In this document: positions 9,984 through 21,414 of the stretch, piece after piece
How the letters are laid out: every line of letters starts with the position of its first letter
Position numbering within the stretch: the stretch's first letter is position 1
DNA from: Folioceros fuciformis
Lineage: Eukaryota; Anthocerotophyta; Anthocerotopsida; Anthocerotales
DNA: 64,000 nt
Direction: 5' to 3'
Assembly: GCA_049999805.1 (NCBI GenBank)
Contig: JBNGIO010006348.1
Span: forward strand, 152,686 to 216,685
Notes under the pieces: model-generated
Database searches by the model: none
What the model saw: the letters and a program-made list of their open reading frames with translations, nothing else
What the model was told of the DNA's origin: nothing
Made by a program: the position numbers and the translations under genes

Positions 9984-11743
9984 ATGACGATGGCGCTGCG
10001 CCGGGCTGCGGCGTCCACCCTATTGTGCATCCGCGACCGCGCGCGCGTCTTCGTCTCTTCCACTGCGCGCCTTGGCACGCCCGAGCAAGAACACGCGCAT
10101 CCACCGCCGGTGTCGTGGCCTTCCGCGCGCTACGTCGGGCCGTCCCCGGCTGCCGAGGCGGCTGAGCAGGCGGTGCGGGATGGCCCGCGTTCCGACTGGA
10201 CCAGGGACCAGATTCGTGCCGTCTACGACTCGCCTCTGCTCGATCTTGTGTTCCACGGGGTAAGTGAGTGGAATGTGGAATTGAGGAGCGGGAGAGGTGG
10301 TTCTTGAACTCCCTGCGGTCTGATGAGCTGAAGACGGTCGGGATGCCGGTTTGCAGGCGCAAGTGCACCGGCAGACGCAGAGGCTGCGGGAGGTGCAGCT
10401 CTGCACCATTCTTTCCATCAAGACCGGGGGCTGCGCTGAGGACTGCTCCTTCTGCCCGCAGTCGTCGCGGTACAAGACCTACGTCAAGGCCTCTAAAATG
10501 CTGGACAAAGATTCAGTGTTGGAGGCTGCCAGAGAGGTGTGGGACGTTGGTAGTGGATGAGGAGCGGTTACAAGACTGCTCCAAATTTGATTCCGGTGAC
10601 TAGTGTTCCCACCTTGCGGCTGACACCAGATTGCTTGCTTGGTTGCTCCTGCTGCTGTGTGTGTATAGGCCAAGGATGGCGGGAGCACGCGCTTCTGTAT
10701 GGGAGCTGCCTGGCGGGATGCCGTTGGGAGGAAGACGAATTTCGGCCAGATTCTGGATTACGTGAAGGAGATCAAGTATGACAAAACTCGTCCCCCAGGA
10801 AGAACGAGTGGGATTGTAGATGCGTAGTGGTTCACGATTTGGCTCGAGTCACTCGCTCAGATTTTTCTTTTGGTTTTTGTTCGTGGTAGGGGAATGGGAC
10901 TGGAGGTCTGCTGCACCCTCGGCATGCTTGAGAAAGGGCAGGCAGAGCAGCTCAAGGCTGCTGGCCTTACCACATACAATCACAATCTGGATAGTTCGCG
11001 GGAATTCTATCCTTCGGTCATTTCCACAAGAACTTACGATGAACGCCTCCAGACTCTGGAGTTCGTGCGGAACGCAGGGCTGAACGTCTGCTCAGGTACT
11101 ATATCCTATTCTAAGCAAATACCTCACTCAAAATCACGTCTCGTTCCAAGAATCGAGGCATCGCACGTCACGTTTGGCTTGAACTTCGCGTCTTCTGGAA
11201 TGCATTGTGAGTCAGGTGGGATTCTGGGCCTAGGTGAAGCTGAAGAAGACCGTGTTAGTTTGCTTCACACTCTGGCGACCCTGCCGCAACATCCGGATTC
11301 TGTGCCGATCAACGCCCTTGTTGCGGCCAAAGGCACGCCGCTCGAGAATCAGGAAGTACGCCTCTTGAGTCACGGCCCCTCACCATAGTAAACCATTTCA
11401 TTTCGGTTTCATAATGGGCTTCTTGTTGGTCATGAATCAGCCTGTGGAGATCTGGGACATGGTGCGGATGATCGCCACGGCGCGAATCGTGATGCCAAAT
11501 TCGCTGGTCCGGCTTTCCGCTGGCCGCTTCAGGTTTTCCCAAGCCGAGCAAGCCCTGTGCTTCATGGCCGGTGCCAATTCCATCTGGGCAGGATCCAAGC
11601 TGCTGACAACCAAGAACAACGACTTGTCGGCAGACCAGAAGATGTTCGAAACCCTCGGCCTCATCCCCATGGCCATCAGGGAGGAGGTCTTCGAGCAGGC
11701 ACACGAGAGCGACTCGGACTCTGACTCTGCAGTCGCTTTCTGA
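9984..11743 (+). CDS. BIO2: Biotin synthase (radical SAM), mitochondrial
   Basis: Converts dethiobiotin to biotin, the last step of biotin synthesis, located in mitochondria in plants. Six exons: 9984-10259, 10357-10536, 10669-10775, 10890-11095, 11216-11355 and 11441-11743, all GT-AG and phase-consistent; introns are 85-132 bp and the product has 403 residues. The Arg-rich start ([12 protein letters not shown]) looks like a mitochondrial presequence. Exon 2 carries the radical-SAM CxxxCxxC motif CAEDCSFC with CPQS after it. [18 protein letters not shown] and NVCSG supply the cysteines, and VRLSAGR the arginine, that bind the [2Fe-2S] cluster in the bacterial enzyme. YNHNLD and GILGLGE are also present. 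The C-terminal acidic-serine tail (about 10 residues) is an extension. All key residues are present, so the gene appears functional. A related pseudogene lies at 26.4 kb. Confidence 0.97.
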
Positions 11744-12496
11744 CAAGACGCATTCAGCTTATTAGAGAAGCTGGAACTATTTCAAGGGAGCTCTTATACC
11801 AGAGATGTGTGCATAGAATGTGAGGTAAGCAGCTGCCCAGCCGAGAAAGAACTTCCTGCCGCTCTCGATTGTTGAGCTCTTATCAGCCTGGAGTAATCAT
11901 TAGTGCGCACGATGAGGATGGAAATTGTTGGAGAGGTAGATAAGACTTTGGTGGACAGTTGGATAGCCAAGTAAAGTACTAGTGTAGCCGGCGCCCGAGG
12001 AGCTTTGATGACCAAACTGCAGGGTAAGCTTTGCAGTTGTTCCGAGGTGGAGGGGCAAGTCCCGATACAGCCCATGTATATACGACGGTTTTGAGATGTG
12101 ATTATCGTGAAGAGTTTGTTTCGAGGTGCAATTCATCATCACGAGAGTCTCTTTCAAAGAGCAATTGATGAGACGGGAGTCTGTTTCGAGGTCCAATCAC
12201 TGTTTCGATTTGCAAGCCCAGAAGGAATCAAACTTCATCTGTTTCGAGGAGCAATTGCCCTGAGTTGAGTCTGATTCGAAGTGTGCGGATTCATGTACTC
12301 TGTTCGGAGGCGCACAGGGCTGGGTTCGAAGTCCAGACAGTAGAGGAAAGTAGCAGAAGAAATGGCACCAGTCGCACTAGGAGGCCGTGCACAGGTCCGT
12401 CGTTTCAGTGAAGGGAATTCTAGGAATCCGGGAAGTGCTGCTGCGCACACCAGCTGCATAACTGCAGATGAAAGCAAGATGAGATGACAATATTCC
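11744..12496. other. Intergenic region between BIO2 and RING gene
   Basis: Probable 3' UTRs of the two convergent genes. A short motif, CTGTTTCGAGG(T/A)GCAATT with variants, recurs loosely at about 12117-12260 (TTTCGAGGTGCAATTC, TTTCGAGGTCCAATC, TTTCGAGGAGCAATTG). No gene is seen. Confidence 0.4.
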
Positions 12497-12997
12497 CTAG
12501 CTGGCGAAAATTTCAACAAACTGAGGCTTCCAGTCTGGGAATTCTGGGCAGCAGCGGTGGCACTCGTAGGACACGTAGAAGATGTAGTCCATGGTTACAG
12601 TAATGAGGACTCTGCAAGTAGGACAAGTGGTGGCCCGATCCCTCTTCTGCTGCAGGCACCGAGTACAAAACTGGACATGAGAGCAAGGCAAGATGCCGGT
12701 GTTCCTGGCCCGCGCAAAGCAGATGCACGCTCCTCCGATTTCATCTCTCCCGCCCGGTCGGCCTCTCGCAAGGCTTCCACACCTTTCTTGGACGCACGCA
12801 ACGCCTGGACCAGGTCCACAATTACATCCACCTCGGAGTCCCCCGGCTCCGATTTCCTCCTCGTCTTCAAATTCCCAAAGGCGAGCGAACATTGTGCGTG
12901 GTGCCTCCCGCCGCGTTGTTCCCTGCTCGCCGCCACGCCTGGCCGCCGCGTCCGTGCTGCCTCTTTCGGCGCGGTAATGCGCAAAGTCTGCGGCCAT
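12497..12997 (-). CDS. Small C-terminal RING-finger protein, frame partly ambiguous
   Basis: A 166-residue open frame from ATG 12997. Its C-terminal half has a C3HC4 RING finger: CICFARARNTGILPC, then SHVQFCTRC, then TCPTCRVLI, of the type that ends many plant E3 ubiquitin ligases. The tail (DYIFYVSYECHRCCPEF) is Cys-rich. The N-terminal half in this frame is Gly/Arg/Cys-rich and unlike a folded protein. The neighbouring frame over about 12730-12850 encodes a convincing acidic amphipathic helix (DVIVDLVQALRASKKGVEAL). A frameshift, an unrecognised splice or a sequence error may therefore join the two. The RING is certain. The N terminus and whether the gene is intact are not. Confidence 0.6.
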   Translation of the reverse strand: MAADFAHYRAERGSTDAAARRGGEQGTTRREAPRTMFARLWEFEDEEEIGAGGLRGGCNCGPGPGVACVQERCGSLARGRPGGRDEIGGACICFARARNTGILPCSHVQFCTRCLQQKRDRATTCPTCRVLITVTMDYIFYVSYECHRCCPEFPDWKPQFVEIFAS

Positions 12998-12999
12998 TT

Positions 13000-13810
13000 T
13001 GTTTCAGCTCTGATTCGCTCGCACTAATAGGACACACAAAGCGGGCGATAGCCTGGTCCTCCTTTCTGTTGGGGGCCAACGTGCTCCAGGGTTGCCTCTA
13101 TACAGATAAGTGCAAACGCCCTCCCACATTCTCACGATGAAAGACTCTACTGCATCCAGAACTGTCTTTCCTTTGCGATGTCCGAATATCCAGGCTAGCC
13201 TTCAATTTGTTCACATAGTTGAAACTTGTCTTTGTTGATGCATGGGGTAGGAAAGTCATAGTACAGCTGTGAAGCTTGGCCCTTAGCAAGGAGCAACACT
13301 CACTTAGCGTATAGAACAATTGCTAGAATACAAACAACCATAGTAGGTACCACGGAACTCTTTAGCACTTGAAGTTCGAAGTGCAAAACCATAGTAGAGA
13401 ATCTCCTAGCCTGTGAGACCCAAATTACGTCCATGGCAATGGCTTGGCTCTAAGATTTAATTCTTATAAAAATAAGATGCAAAGTACACTTAAAGATTTC
13501 CTCCTCCCTACAAATGGCTAAGTGCTTATCACTTAAAGACATATCCCTCTATAGCTACTCATATCTCTTGGCTAAGCAAGTAAAGCATATCTCTTCCACT
13601 TGATTGTGGATAAGCATATCTCGAGCATCTTCACAAAAGCCATTCTAACCTTCAATTTGTAATTAAAGCATTGAATGCAAGAGTGTGATTCCTTGAATTA
13701 AATCTGTGCAATCTTCATAATGTTCTCTTCAATCTCACTTTACAATCCTCATAATATTGTCTTTAGTTTCACTCTACAATCCTCATAATATTATCTTTAA
13801 CCTCACTTTT
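13000..13810. other. AT-rich intergenic region
   Basis: No convincing gene. There are short repeated phrases around 13700-13800, for example three occurrences of ACAATCCTCATAATATT-like text. The sequence grades into the compound repeat that follows. Confidence 0.4.
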
Positions 13811-14165
13811 GTGGTTCCTTGTCGAGGGTACCAACTTTCCCATGTGGTGTGTTGTGCCACTAAACACATACTCATGCATTGTTCATTAATTAATAATTAT
13901 TCACACCACAATTTTCTATACACAATAACCATTGCATGATGGTGGTGTACCAACTTTCCCACCTTGTGTGTTGTGCCATTAAACACATACTCATGCATAG
14001 TTCATTAATTAATAATTATTCACTTTTGTGGTTCCTTGTCGAGGGTACCAACTTTACCACCTAGTGTGTTGTGCCACTAAACAAATACTCATGCATGGTT
14101 CATTAATTAATAATTATTCACACCACAATATTCTATACACAATAACCATTGCATGATGGTGTTGT
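13811..14165 (+). repeat. Compound tandem repeat, three approximately 90-bp units
   Basis: The phrase GGTACCAACTTTCCCAC, then TGTGTTGTGCCA, then TTCATTAATTAATAATTATT recurs at about 13827, 13948 and 14043. A longer segment starting GTGGTTCCTTGTCGAGGG (13811 and 14026) gives a higher-order period near 215 bp. CACCACAAT(A/T)TTCTATACAC occurs at both ends. It is non-coding. Confidence 0.85.
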
Positions 14166-14604
14166 AAACTTGTAAATGAATGTTTCACCACGAATGTTCA
14201 ATGAACAATGTTGTAGCATCGAGGCGATGGAACCGAGATAACAAGCAAGGATCGTAGGTGAGGCATGGGAGATGGGGTCCGTGAGCCCCCCACGTGGGTG
14301 CTCAGCAACTAACACTTGGGCAGAGGTAGTCGAAGACCGTAGTCGTAGTCAATCTCACACGAATGTAGGAATTTTAGGCGGTATGGAAAAGGGTAATGGG
14401 GCTCAAGGAGAAGCAGGAGCACATGCCTCTTGAGAGGACGGTCCTTCCTTGGTACGGTCGACGAATATTGGCTCTGCCACAATCTGCGAAGATGGTGATC
14501 CGGGCCAAGCGCCAAGGTACTCCTCCACTAGCACTGTGGAGAATATTCGGCTTGGCCCACTAGCAGACATAATCATAGAAGCCAATTTTTTTGAAGCCGA
14601 GGAA

Positions 14605-14699
14605 GGACGTCTTGCAAGCAACTTGGTGGTGGGAAGGCTTTCAGTGGGGGGTGGCGGACGTCTTGCAAGCAACTTGGTGGTGGGAAGGCTTTCAGTGGC
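14605..14699 (+). repeat. 51-bp direct duplication
   Basis: A 43-bp block beginning GGACGTCTTGCAAGCAAC occurs at 14605 and again at 14656, separated by a short G-rich spacer and followed by a run of C. It lies 120 bp outside the left LTR of the copia element. Confidence 0.9.
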
Positions 14700-14815
14700 C
14701 CCCCCCCTCTGTATAGGAAATCGAGGAGTGGGTAATGGAGGTTACTGGCAGCCCACCTGCTTACACTTTCATGAAGGAAGACGGATCATTTGAGATTAAG
14801 TGTGACAAGGGTAAG

Positions 14816-15081
14816 TCAAGGATTGCTAGGGGAGCCACATGATGAAGGAGGAAAGGAGAAAGCAAGGTCTCTCACCCACTCTATATTGCAAAGGAGCTCA
14901 AGAGGGTATTTATACCCTTTAGAAGAGCTCCCAAGGAAGCTTCACAAGAAGCTCACATGAAGCTGCGTAAGAAGCTTCTTAAAGATTAGCTTAAGCTAAT
15001 CTAAACTAATGATACTTAACTAGACACTAATCTTAGACTAAACACATTAGTCTAAGCACATTGGGCTTTAATAACCCTACA
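14816..15081 (-). repeat. 3' LTR of copia-1
   Basis: Direct repeat of 19856-20110. Shared landmarks are CTATATTGCAAAGGAGCTCA, a TATAAATA box (reverse strand of 14907-14914), AAGAGCTCCCAAGGAAGCTT and ATGATACTTAACTAGACAC. It starts TGTAGGG at 15081 on the reverse strand. Confidence 0.92.
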
Positions 15082-15123
15082 ACCTCCCACTTAAAGGCCA
15101 ATTTACCTTCATAGAAGAGTGGT

Positions 15124-16820
15124 CTACCTCATGCCCATGAGTGTCCGAGCTTGTGCGAATTGCTCCGTAGAGAGCCCCTTCGTAAGAATATCTACAGGGT
15201 TGTGACTGGTGTGAACTTTGACAAGCTGTACCCTCTTGTCTTCCAAAACCTCTCGAATGAAGTGATATTTCGCGTCCACATGTTTGGTCTTCGCATGAAA
15301 CACTGGATTCTTCGCCAATTGGATAGCACTCTAGCTATCACAATGCAACACTGGCAGCTCAACCTTAATCCCCAAGTCTCCCACAAAACGAGCAAGCCAC
15401 ATGGCTTCCTTGCAAGCCTCAGTCGTTGCAACATACTCGGCCTCTGTGGTAGATAGCATTATGCACGATTGCAAATGAGATCGCCATGAGACCGCCCCTC
15501 CAGTGCACATGAAGACATAACATGATGTGGACCTTCTTTTATCCATATCCCCTGCATAATCAACATCCGTATATCCCACGACAGATGCATCTTCACTACC
15601 AAACCATATGCACAAAGCTTTTGCTCCATTTAAATACCTCATACCTCCTTTTACTGCCTCTCAATGCTGCTTGCTAGGGTTTGACATAAACCTGCTAACC
15701 ACTCCCACTACGAAAGCAATGTTAGGACGTGTAGCAATCATTGCATACATCAAACTCCCTATAGCTAATGAGTATGGAATCTTCTCCATTTCAACTTTGT
15801 CCTCTGCAGAGCTTGGGCAATCCTTGCTCAAAAGTTTCACACATGGAGGCAACTCAATACCTTCCCCTTCTCCATGTTCAAACGTTGAAGCACCATGTTA
15901 ATGTATTCAGTCTGAGACAAGTAAAGCAAATGCTTATGTCTGTCTCGACAAATACGCATGCCAAGAATATGGCTGGCCTCTCCCAAATCTGTCTTGTCAA
16001 AGCGAGCATTCAACTTTGACTTTAATGCTGAAATCTCATCACTGCTATTCCCAGCAATGAGCATATCATCCATATAGAGGACCAAAATGAGCTAGCTTGC
16101 TTCGTATAGAGGCAATAATCCTCATCGCTGCGTTTGTAGCCTTAAGAAAGCATAAATGAGTGGAACTTGTAATACCACTCTCTGGGTGCCTGTTTCAAAC
16201 CATGAAGGCTCTTCTTTAACCTACACACCAGATTCTCTGTGCCCTTCTCAATGAAACCCTCTAGTTGCTGCATGTATACCTTTTCCTGGACATCACCATG
16301 CAGAAATGCCAACTTCACATCCATCTAGACAAGTTCCACGTCATCCCTCTCAACCAGAGGAAGAACACATCGCAAAGTGGTCATTTTGACAACTGGTGAG
16401 AAAATCTCATCAAAGTCAATACCTTGTTGTTGCTTAAAACCCTTAATAACCAATCGTGCCTTGTACTTGGGTTTGCCATCATGGGGTATGCCCTTCATCT
16501 TATACACCCATTTGCATGGCAATGCCTTCTTATCCCTAAGAAACCGAACAAACTCCCTAGTTTGGTTCTTACGCAGCAAATCTATCTACGACTGCATCGC
16601 CTTCTCCCACTTGTCCTTGTCAGTCACCAACATGGTCTCTTTGTAGCAAGAGTGCTCCCCATAATCCGTCAACTTGACATAATCAAGAGATGCAACATAC
16701 CTATTAGGAGGACGTGAAATCCTTCCTGACCTACAAAGCACAGGCGCCTCGATCGGAGCTGGTTGCACTCTCTCTTTTTCTACAAGTGGAGGAATGGGTT
16801 CCTGCACATCACGACGTTCA
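15124..16820 (-). pseudogene. copia-1 reverse transcriptase and RNase H, broken
   Basis: Fragments in copia order. The RT N-terminal part has CKWVYKMK and [18 protein letters not shown]. Then come MDVKLAFLHGD and GLKQAPREWY after an in-frame stop, then the catalytic YMDDM (about 16070), then RNase H with STTEAEYVA and LPVLHCDS. Stops and frame changes separate the pieces at about 16326, 16140, 15850 and 15320. No functional polyprotein can be made. Confidence 0.9.
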
Positions 16821-17247
16821 ACCTACCCCATGACGGTCAAGTCCATCTTCTTGGAAGACCACCCATCGCACGTCCACAATTGCAGCAGGCTTCTTGTGCA
16901 TTTTGTTCTCATTGAAGAACACATCATTGCTGCGAACAACCTTCTTGGTTTCTAGATCCCATAAACAGTATCCCATCTCACCAAGAGTCACCATAGCCAA
17001 GAAAAATATAATTTCTAGACTTGGGTGCCAACTTGTCCCAAAACTCCTGTAGAACATGGTAGTATGCCTCTCAACCAAACACTCGTAGATGCTTGTAAGA
17101 CGGCTTCTTTCCATACCACAGCTCCTCTGGAACCTGCTCATCCACAGCCTTATTAGGAGATCTGTTAATAAGATCCGCAGTAACCACTGCTTCTGCCCAA
17201 AATCCGTTAGGCAATCTAGAGTTTGACAACAAACTATGCATCCTCTC

Positions 17248-17760
17248 CTAGATGGTCCTGTTCATCCGTTCAACCACACCATTCTGGGGAGAAGTATACG
17301 GGGTAGTCAATTCTCTCTTGATTCCCTTGGAATCATAGAATGATTGAAAAGCCTTCGCAACGTACTCTCCACCATTATTTGTCCTTAGACACTTTAGTCG
17401 GAGGCTAGATTGATTCTCTGTAAGGGTGACAAATTTCTGAAACATTGTGAGAACGTCCTTTTTCCTCAAAGGATAAACCCACACCTTGCGTGAGAAATCA
17501 TCTATGAAAGTGACAAAATAGAATGCACCGCCTAATGATATAATGGGCATAGGTCCACAAACATCATTGTGAACCAATTCAAGAGGTTTACTTTTGTGTT
17601 TATGTCTTGCTCTATGTGGTGATTTCGTCTGTTCCTCATACAAACAGTGCTCACACACGGAGAAATCGGAGAAGTCAAAAGTAGAGACGTAACTAAAACA
17701 AGATAAGATCTTCATTCCTTTTTGAGACATATGTCCTAACCGACAATGCCACAAGGAAGC
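17248..17760 (-). pseudogene. copia-1 integrase, broken
   Basis: Starts in the GAG-pre-integrase zinc region (WHCRLGHMSQKGM, CEHCLYEEQ), followed by the core: LELVHNDVCGPM, VTFIDDFSRKVWVYPL, LKCLRTNNGGEY, TSPQNGVVERMNRT. The second catalytic Asp, normally in RTDNGGEY, is Asn here, and a stop follows NRTI. It is inactive. Confidence 0.9.
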
Positions 17761-18006
17761 ATTTGGCTATTATGTCACACAAATCACATGATCCTTGATA
17801 ATGGTTACCTAAAGTGAGTACAAGGTGCCACACTTCGATCCACGAGCTAACACAAGAGAACCTTTAGAGACCTTCCAAGAATGATCCCTAAACCAACAGT
17901 GGTAGCCAATGTCATTCAATTGCCCTACGCTAATCATGCTTTTTGTCAACTTCGGAACATGCCTGACATCCTTCAGTATGAATGAAGATCCGTTGTCAAA
18001 CTTCAG

Positions 18007-19040
18007 CTACACATCACCAACGCCTGCAATCTCGCATGCGTAGTTATTTCCAAGCCGAACACATCCTTTCCTAGTAGCATCATAGGTGCTAAACCACTCC
18101 CTATGTGGAGTAACATGGAAAGATGCTCCAGAGTCAATTATCCAATTAGAGAATAAGTGACTATCCACGACTGTTAATTGTGCAGAATCGAAGGAAGAAG
18201 AGATAAAAACATCTCCATCATCAACAGAATTCACCTCGTCAGGCTTGATACTCAGACTTGTCTTGTTGTCGTTCTGCTTTTCTCCTTTCCTTTGTCCTTC
18301 TTGAACTTCTCGCAGTCCCTTCTGATGTGACCCTTTTGTGACAATGGTAACATTCAACATTGTTACGACTACGAGATTTGCTACAGGAAAGGCTTCGCTC
18401 CTTTTGCTTCCTCTTTGAAGTGAACCTTCTCCTCACCATGAAGGCATTGGAACCTTTCGAAGGTTCCATATTCTTCCTGTTCACCTCTTATGTTAACAGG
18501 CTACCTTCTACATTTACAATGGTGAGACCACAGGCCGGAGCGGAATTACTCAGAGCTGTACGAAAGGTGTCCCAACTCTCTGGTAACGTGACCGACAGAA
18601 ACATAGCTCTCACGGTATCTGGGAACGAGATACCTTGAGATGAGAGCTGGCTGAAAATGTTATTGAACTCATTCAGATGATCGGACGTCCTCGTCCCTTC
18701 CTTCATCTTCAAGTCCACAAGTTGTTTCAACCAGTACACCTGAGAAGTTGCACTTTGCTTCTCATACAGATTACACAACTTTTGCCATAGCTCGTAACTT
18801 GTGGTCTTGTTTTTCACATTGAAGTAGACCTACTTCGACAATGTTAGCATGATGGTAGATCTAGCAAGCTCATCTCAATCCTGCCACTCATTCTTAGTCA
18901 TGCTAACAGGTTTCACACCTAGCAACTTTTTGGGCTTTTTCTGCACTAGAACATTATACACTTGTTCTTTCCAAAACGGGAAGTTAGTACCATCTAACTT
19001 TTCGATATTGAATATAACATTTTCTGAGGACGTCATCATT
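18007..19040 (-). pseudogene. copia-1 gag and protease, broken
   Basis: Gag begins at about 19040 (ATG, then NIEKLDGTNFPFWKEQV) and continues through YELWQKLCNLYEKQS and LSSQGISFPDTV. The zinc knuckle starts as CYHCHK and then loses frame. The protease has WIIDSGASFHVTPHREWF, with a DSGA active site. In-frame stops and a frameshift make it non-functional. Confidence 0.88.
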
Positions 19041-19189
19041 CAAAATCGATGCAAATCAAACAAAAGGCTAGTTAGACATGGTCGGAATATTGTAGATTTT
19101 GAAAGTTACCCTCACGCCTTGTTCCGCATCAGCTGACACAACTTGTAGACCTCAAACCATTGCACAAGTCTTTTCACAATTTAGGCCGA

Positions 19190-19760
19190 CATGACGGGCC
19201 CAAGTCCGATTCTGGACCGCCTGGCATTGGGAGACTAATCCAATCGTCTGTGGCCAGAATTCGGTCGCTCACGACTGAAGTGTCCCATCCGGCAATCGAG
19301 ATCTGGCCGCCCACAGCTCTCGATCCGGCCACACCACCTAGCGGCTATGAGCCGGGCCTGGGCAGCCCGAGCCTGATCCCGCAGCCAGGATCTGGACTAC
19401 CCTATGCCCGGCGCTTGATCCCCTCGCCTCGCGGCCGAGATCCCAGTTGGCCCGTGCTCGGGGACTGATCCCGCCACCTCGCGGCCGGATTGATCCTAGC
19501 ACCCGCCTCTTGGCCGCGCCCCGGGGTCCGCGGCTTGGCCGCGTCCCGCGCCGGGCACTGGGGCAGGGCCTAGTGCCCCGCAGCCTGGGCGTCTAGCGCG
19601 CTTAGCGCTCCACACTAGGGTAGACACTCTGGGCTGTGGGGTGGCGTGGTGGCGCCTCCTAGGTGCCCCGCGCTGCCGCGGCCTGAGCACGGCGGGGCTG
19701 GAGCCTCATGCACCCCGGGCGGCAGAGTGGCCTCATACAGCCCCCGGGATGCTACCTTCA
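19190..19760. other. GC-rich block in the copia-1 5' leader
   Basis: Between the primer site and gag, about 570 bp are strongly GC-rich, unlike the AT-rich element around them. The phrase CCTCGCGGCCG recurs with GATCC nearby. No coding function is recognised. It may be a captured fragment. Confidence 0.6.
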
Positions 19761-19842
19761 CTCACTTTGGTGCTTTCCTCACGTCTTTGTGCACCTTGTT
19801 TGCAGCACCTACATGCATCATCATCTTGCTCCACAATCCTAA

Positions 19843-19853
19843 CTCTGATACCA
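19843..19853 (-). other. Primer-binding site of copia-1
   Basis: Reverse strand reads TGGTATCAGAG, the initiator methionine tRNA complement usual in plant LTR retrotransposons, placed two bases inside the 5' LTR. Confidence 0.9.
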
Positions 19854-19855
19854 GT

Positions 19856-20110
19856 TGAAAGATCGCTAGGGGAGCCAAATGATGAATGAGGAGAGGAGAA
19901 AGAGAGGTCTCATACTCTCACACTCTATATTGCAAAGGAGCTCAAAAGGGTATTTATACCCTCTAGAAGAGCTCCCAAGGAAGCTTCACAAGAAGCGCAT
20001 AGGAAGCTATGCAAGAAGCTTCCTACATATTAGCTTAAGCTAATTTAAATAAATGATACTTAACTAGACACTAATCTTAGACTAACACATTAGGCTTTAA
20101 TAACCCTACG
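19856..20110 (-). repeat. 5' LTR of copia-1
   Basis: Partner of 14816-15081, with a TATAAATA box (reverse strand of 19951-19958). Its outer end reads CGTAGGG instead of TGTAGGG, a single change in the terminal dinucleotide. Confidence 0.92.
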
Positions 20111-20140
20111 ACGTCAGCAATAAAAACTTGTTGATCTTCT

Positions 20141-21150
20141 TGGACGAGCAAAAGGTCAACCCAAAGAGAAATGCCATTAAGTAGAGTATATGGGGTAGAA
20201 AGCCAACCTCCTTGGCCAACAAAAACATGACATCCTACACGGCATCATGCATAGCAATTTGTTGACACCCATTCAAACAATGAGCAAGATGAGTACCAGA
20301 GTTATCTAGAGGCACCCGACAATTGTAAGAGGAGAGAGAGCAAGCCAAAGGTTAAACCAAACCAAGGCAAAATCTCATTGTTATAGAGAATGTGGTTGGT
20401 GAGATTTGGTTCTTATGCACCCGTGAAGAAATGTACTTCTTATGTACATGTGAAGAAACATAAGAAGATGATTTTCTATTTTTGAAAAAGAGATGAAAAG
20501 TCCCATCTACTCCAAAGATTGGAGAAACTACCCGAGCATGGCTAAAGGCTAAAAAGGGTACTAGCCCCTTTAAACACCCTTTTCAAAAACTACTCATCGC
20601 TCCCAAAATGTCATGCCGTGGAATAACAAAAGGTCTACTTACCATTGATGCTAAGGAAGCTACTTGACCTGCGCTTGTTATGTTATAAAAACTGCATTGG
20701 TTAATGCTCTTTGCAAAGCAATAGATACGCATTGTCAAAAGAAGCCACCAGAGAGGAAAGAGGGAGAACATCATTCCTATTACACTAATAAACCTTTGTG
20801 CACTCCTTGATGAACCTTGAAAAGTCCTTTCCCATGGTCCTATGAGTCTCAAAAGTAAGGGGGTTGAAAATATGCTTGTCTTGTAGGGGAGAATACTTAT
20901 GGACTTTGGTGCTTGCACAACCCTCTGCTGTCCATTTGGGGGTAGAAGATATATACTCGCAAGTCCATAACAACCACATCAACGATACAAACCTAGTCTC
21001 CCTTAGAGAAAAAAAAAGGTCAGCTCTAAGAGAAACCTCATTCCGCTTAGTATATGGATACTCGTTACATGGAAGAAACCCACACCCCTTAGCAATTGAG
21101 AATATAACATCTCCAACTAAATCATGGGTGACAATACAGGGAATTGCATC
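20141..21150 (+). repeat. Dispersed non-coding repeat, copies 1 and 2
   Basis: 20461-21150 is a copy of a family also found at 45420-45990 and 54281-54490. Shared phrases include AAAGTCCCATCTACTCCAAAG, TGGAATAACAAAAG, GAAGC(T/A/C)(A/G)CTTGAC, TTTGTGCACT...TGATGAACCTTGAAAA, CTTGCACAACCC, and a string resembling AAACCTCATTCCGCTTAGTATATG. A shorter piece at 20141-20250 matches the end of the same unit. The strand is arbitrary and no coding capacity is seen. Confidence 0.75.
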
Positions 21151-21175
21151 ATGTGGCAATACAGGGCCTCAATGG

Positions 21176-21400
21176 GACCATGTGCTAGATGGGATCATGC
21201 CCCAGTGAGACAATGTGCTAGATGGGACCTTTTGTCGACAAGACAATGTGCTAGATGGGATCTTATGTCAAGGGGACAATGTGCAAGATAGGACCTTGTG
21301 TCAAGGGGACATTTGTCGACAGGACAATATGTTAGATGGGACCTTGTGTCAAGGGACAAGGTGCAAGACCCTTGACAACGTGCAAGATGGGACCTGGTGT
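21176..21400 (+). repeat. Degenerate approximately 30-bp minisatellite
   Basis: Variants of GACAATGTGCTAGATGGGAC followed by CTTGTGTCAAGGG repeat about seven times. Spacing varies between 28 and 38 bp. Confidence 0.85.
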
Positions 21401-21414
21401 CGAAAATGGCAATC

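Larger units (their letters stand above)
14816..20110 (-). mobile_element. Decayed Ty1/copia LTR retrotransposon (copia-1)
   Basis: About 5.3 kb between two direct LTRs (14816-15081 and 19856-20110), read right to left. An initiator-Met-type primer site (TGGTATCAGAG) adjoins the right LTR, and a polypurine tract (AAGTGGGAGGT) adjoins the left LTR at 15082. Gag, protease, integrase, reverse transcriptase and RNase H follow in copia order, so lineage and orientation are clear. The coding region is broken by stops and frameshifts, and I see no matching target-site duplication. It is an old inactive copy. Confidence 0.95.

Noticed and set aside
19160-19889. Open frames in the GC-rich block of copia-1
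   Set aside because: Long frames are expected at this GC content. No homology; treated as element leader.
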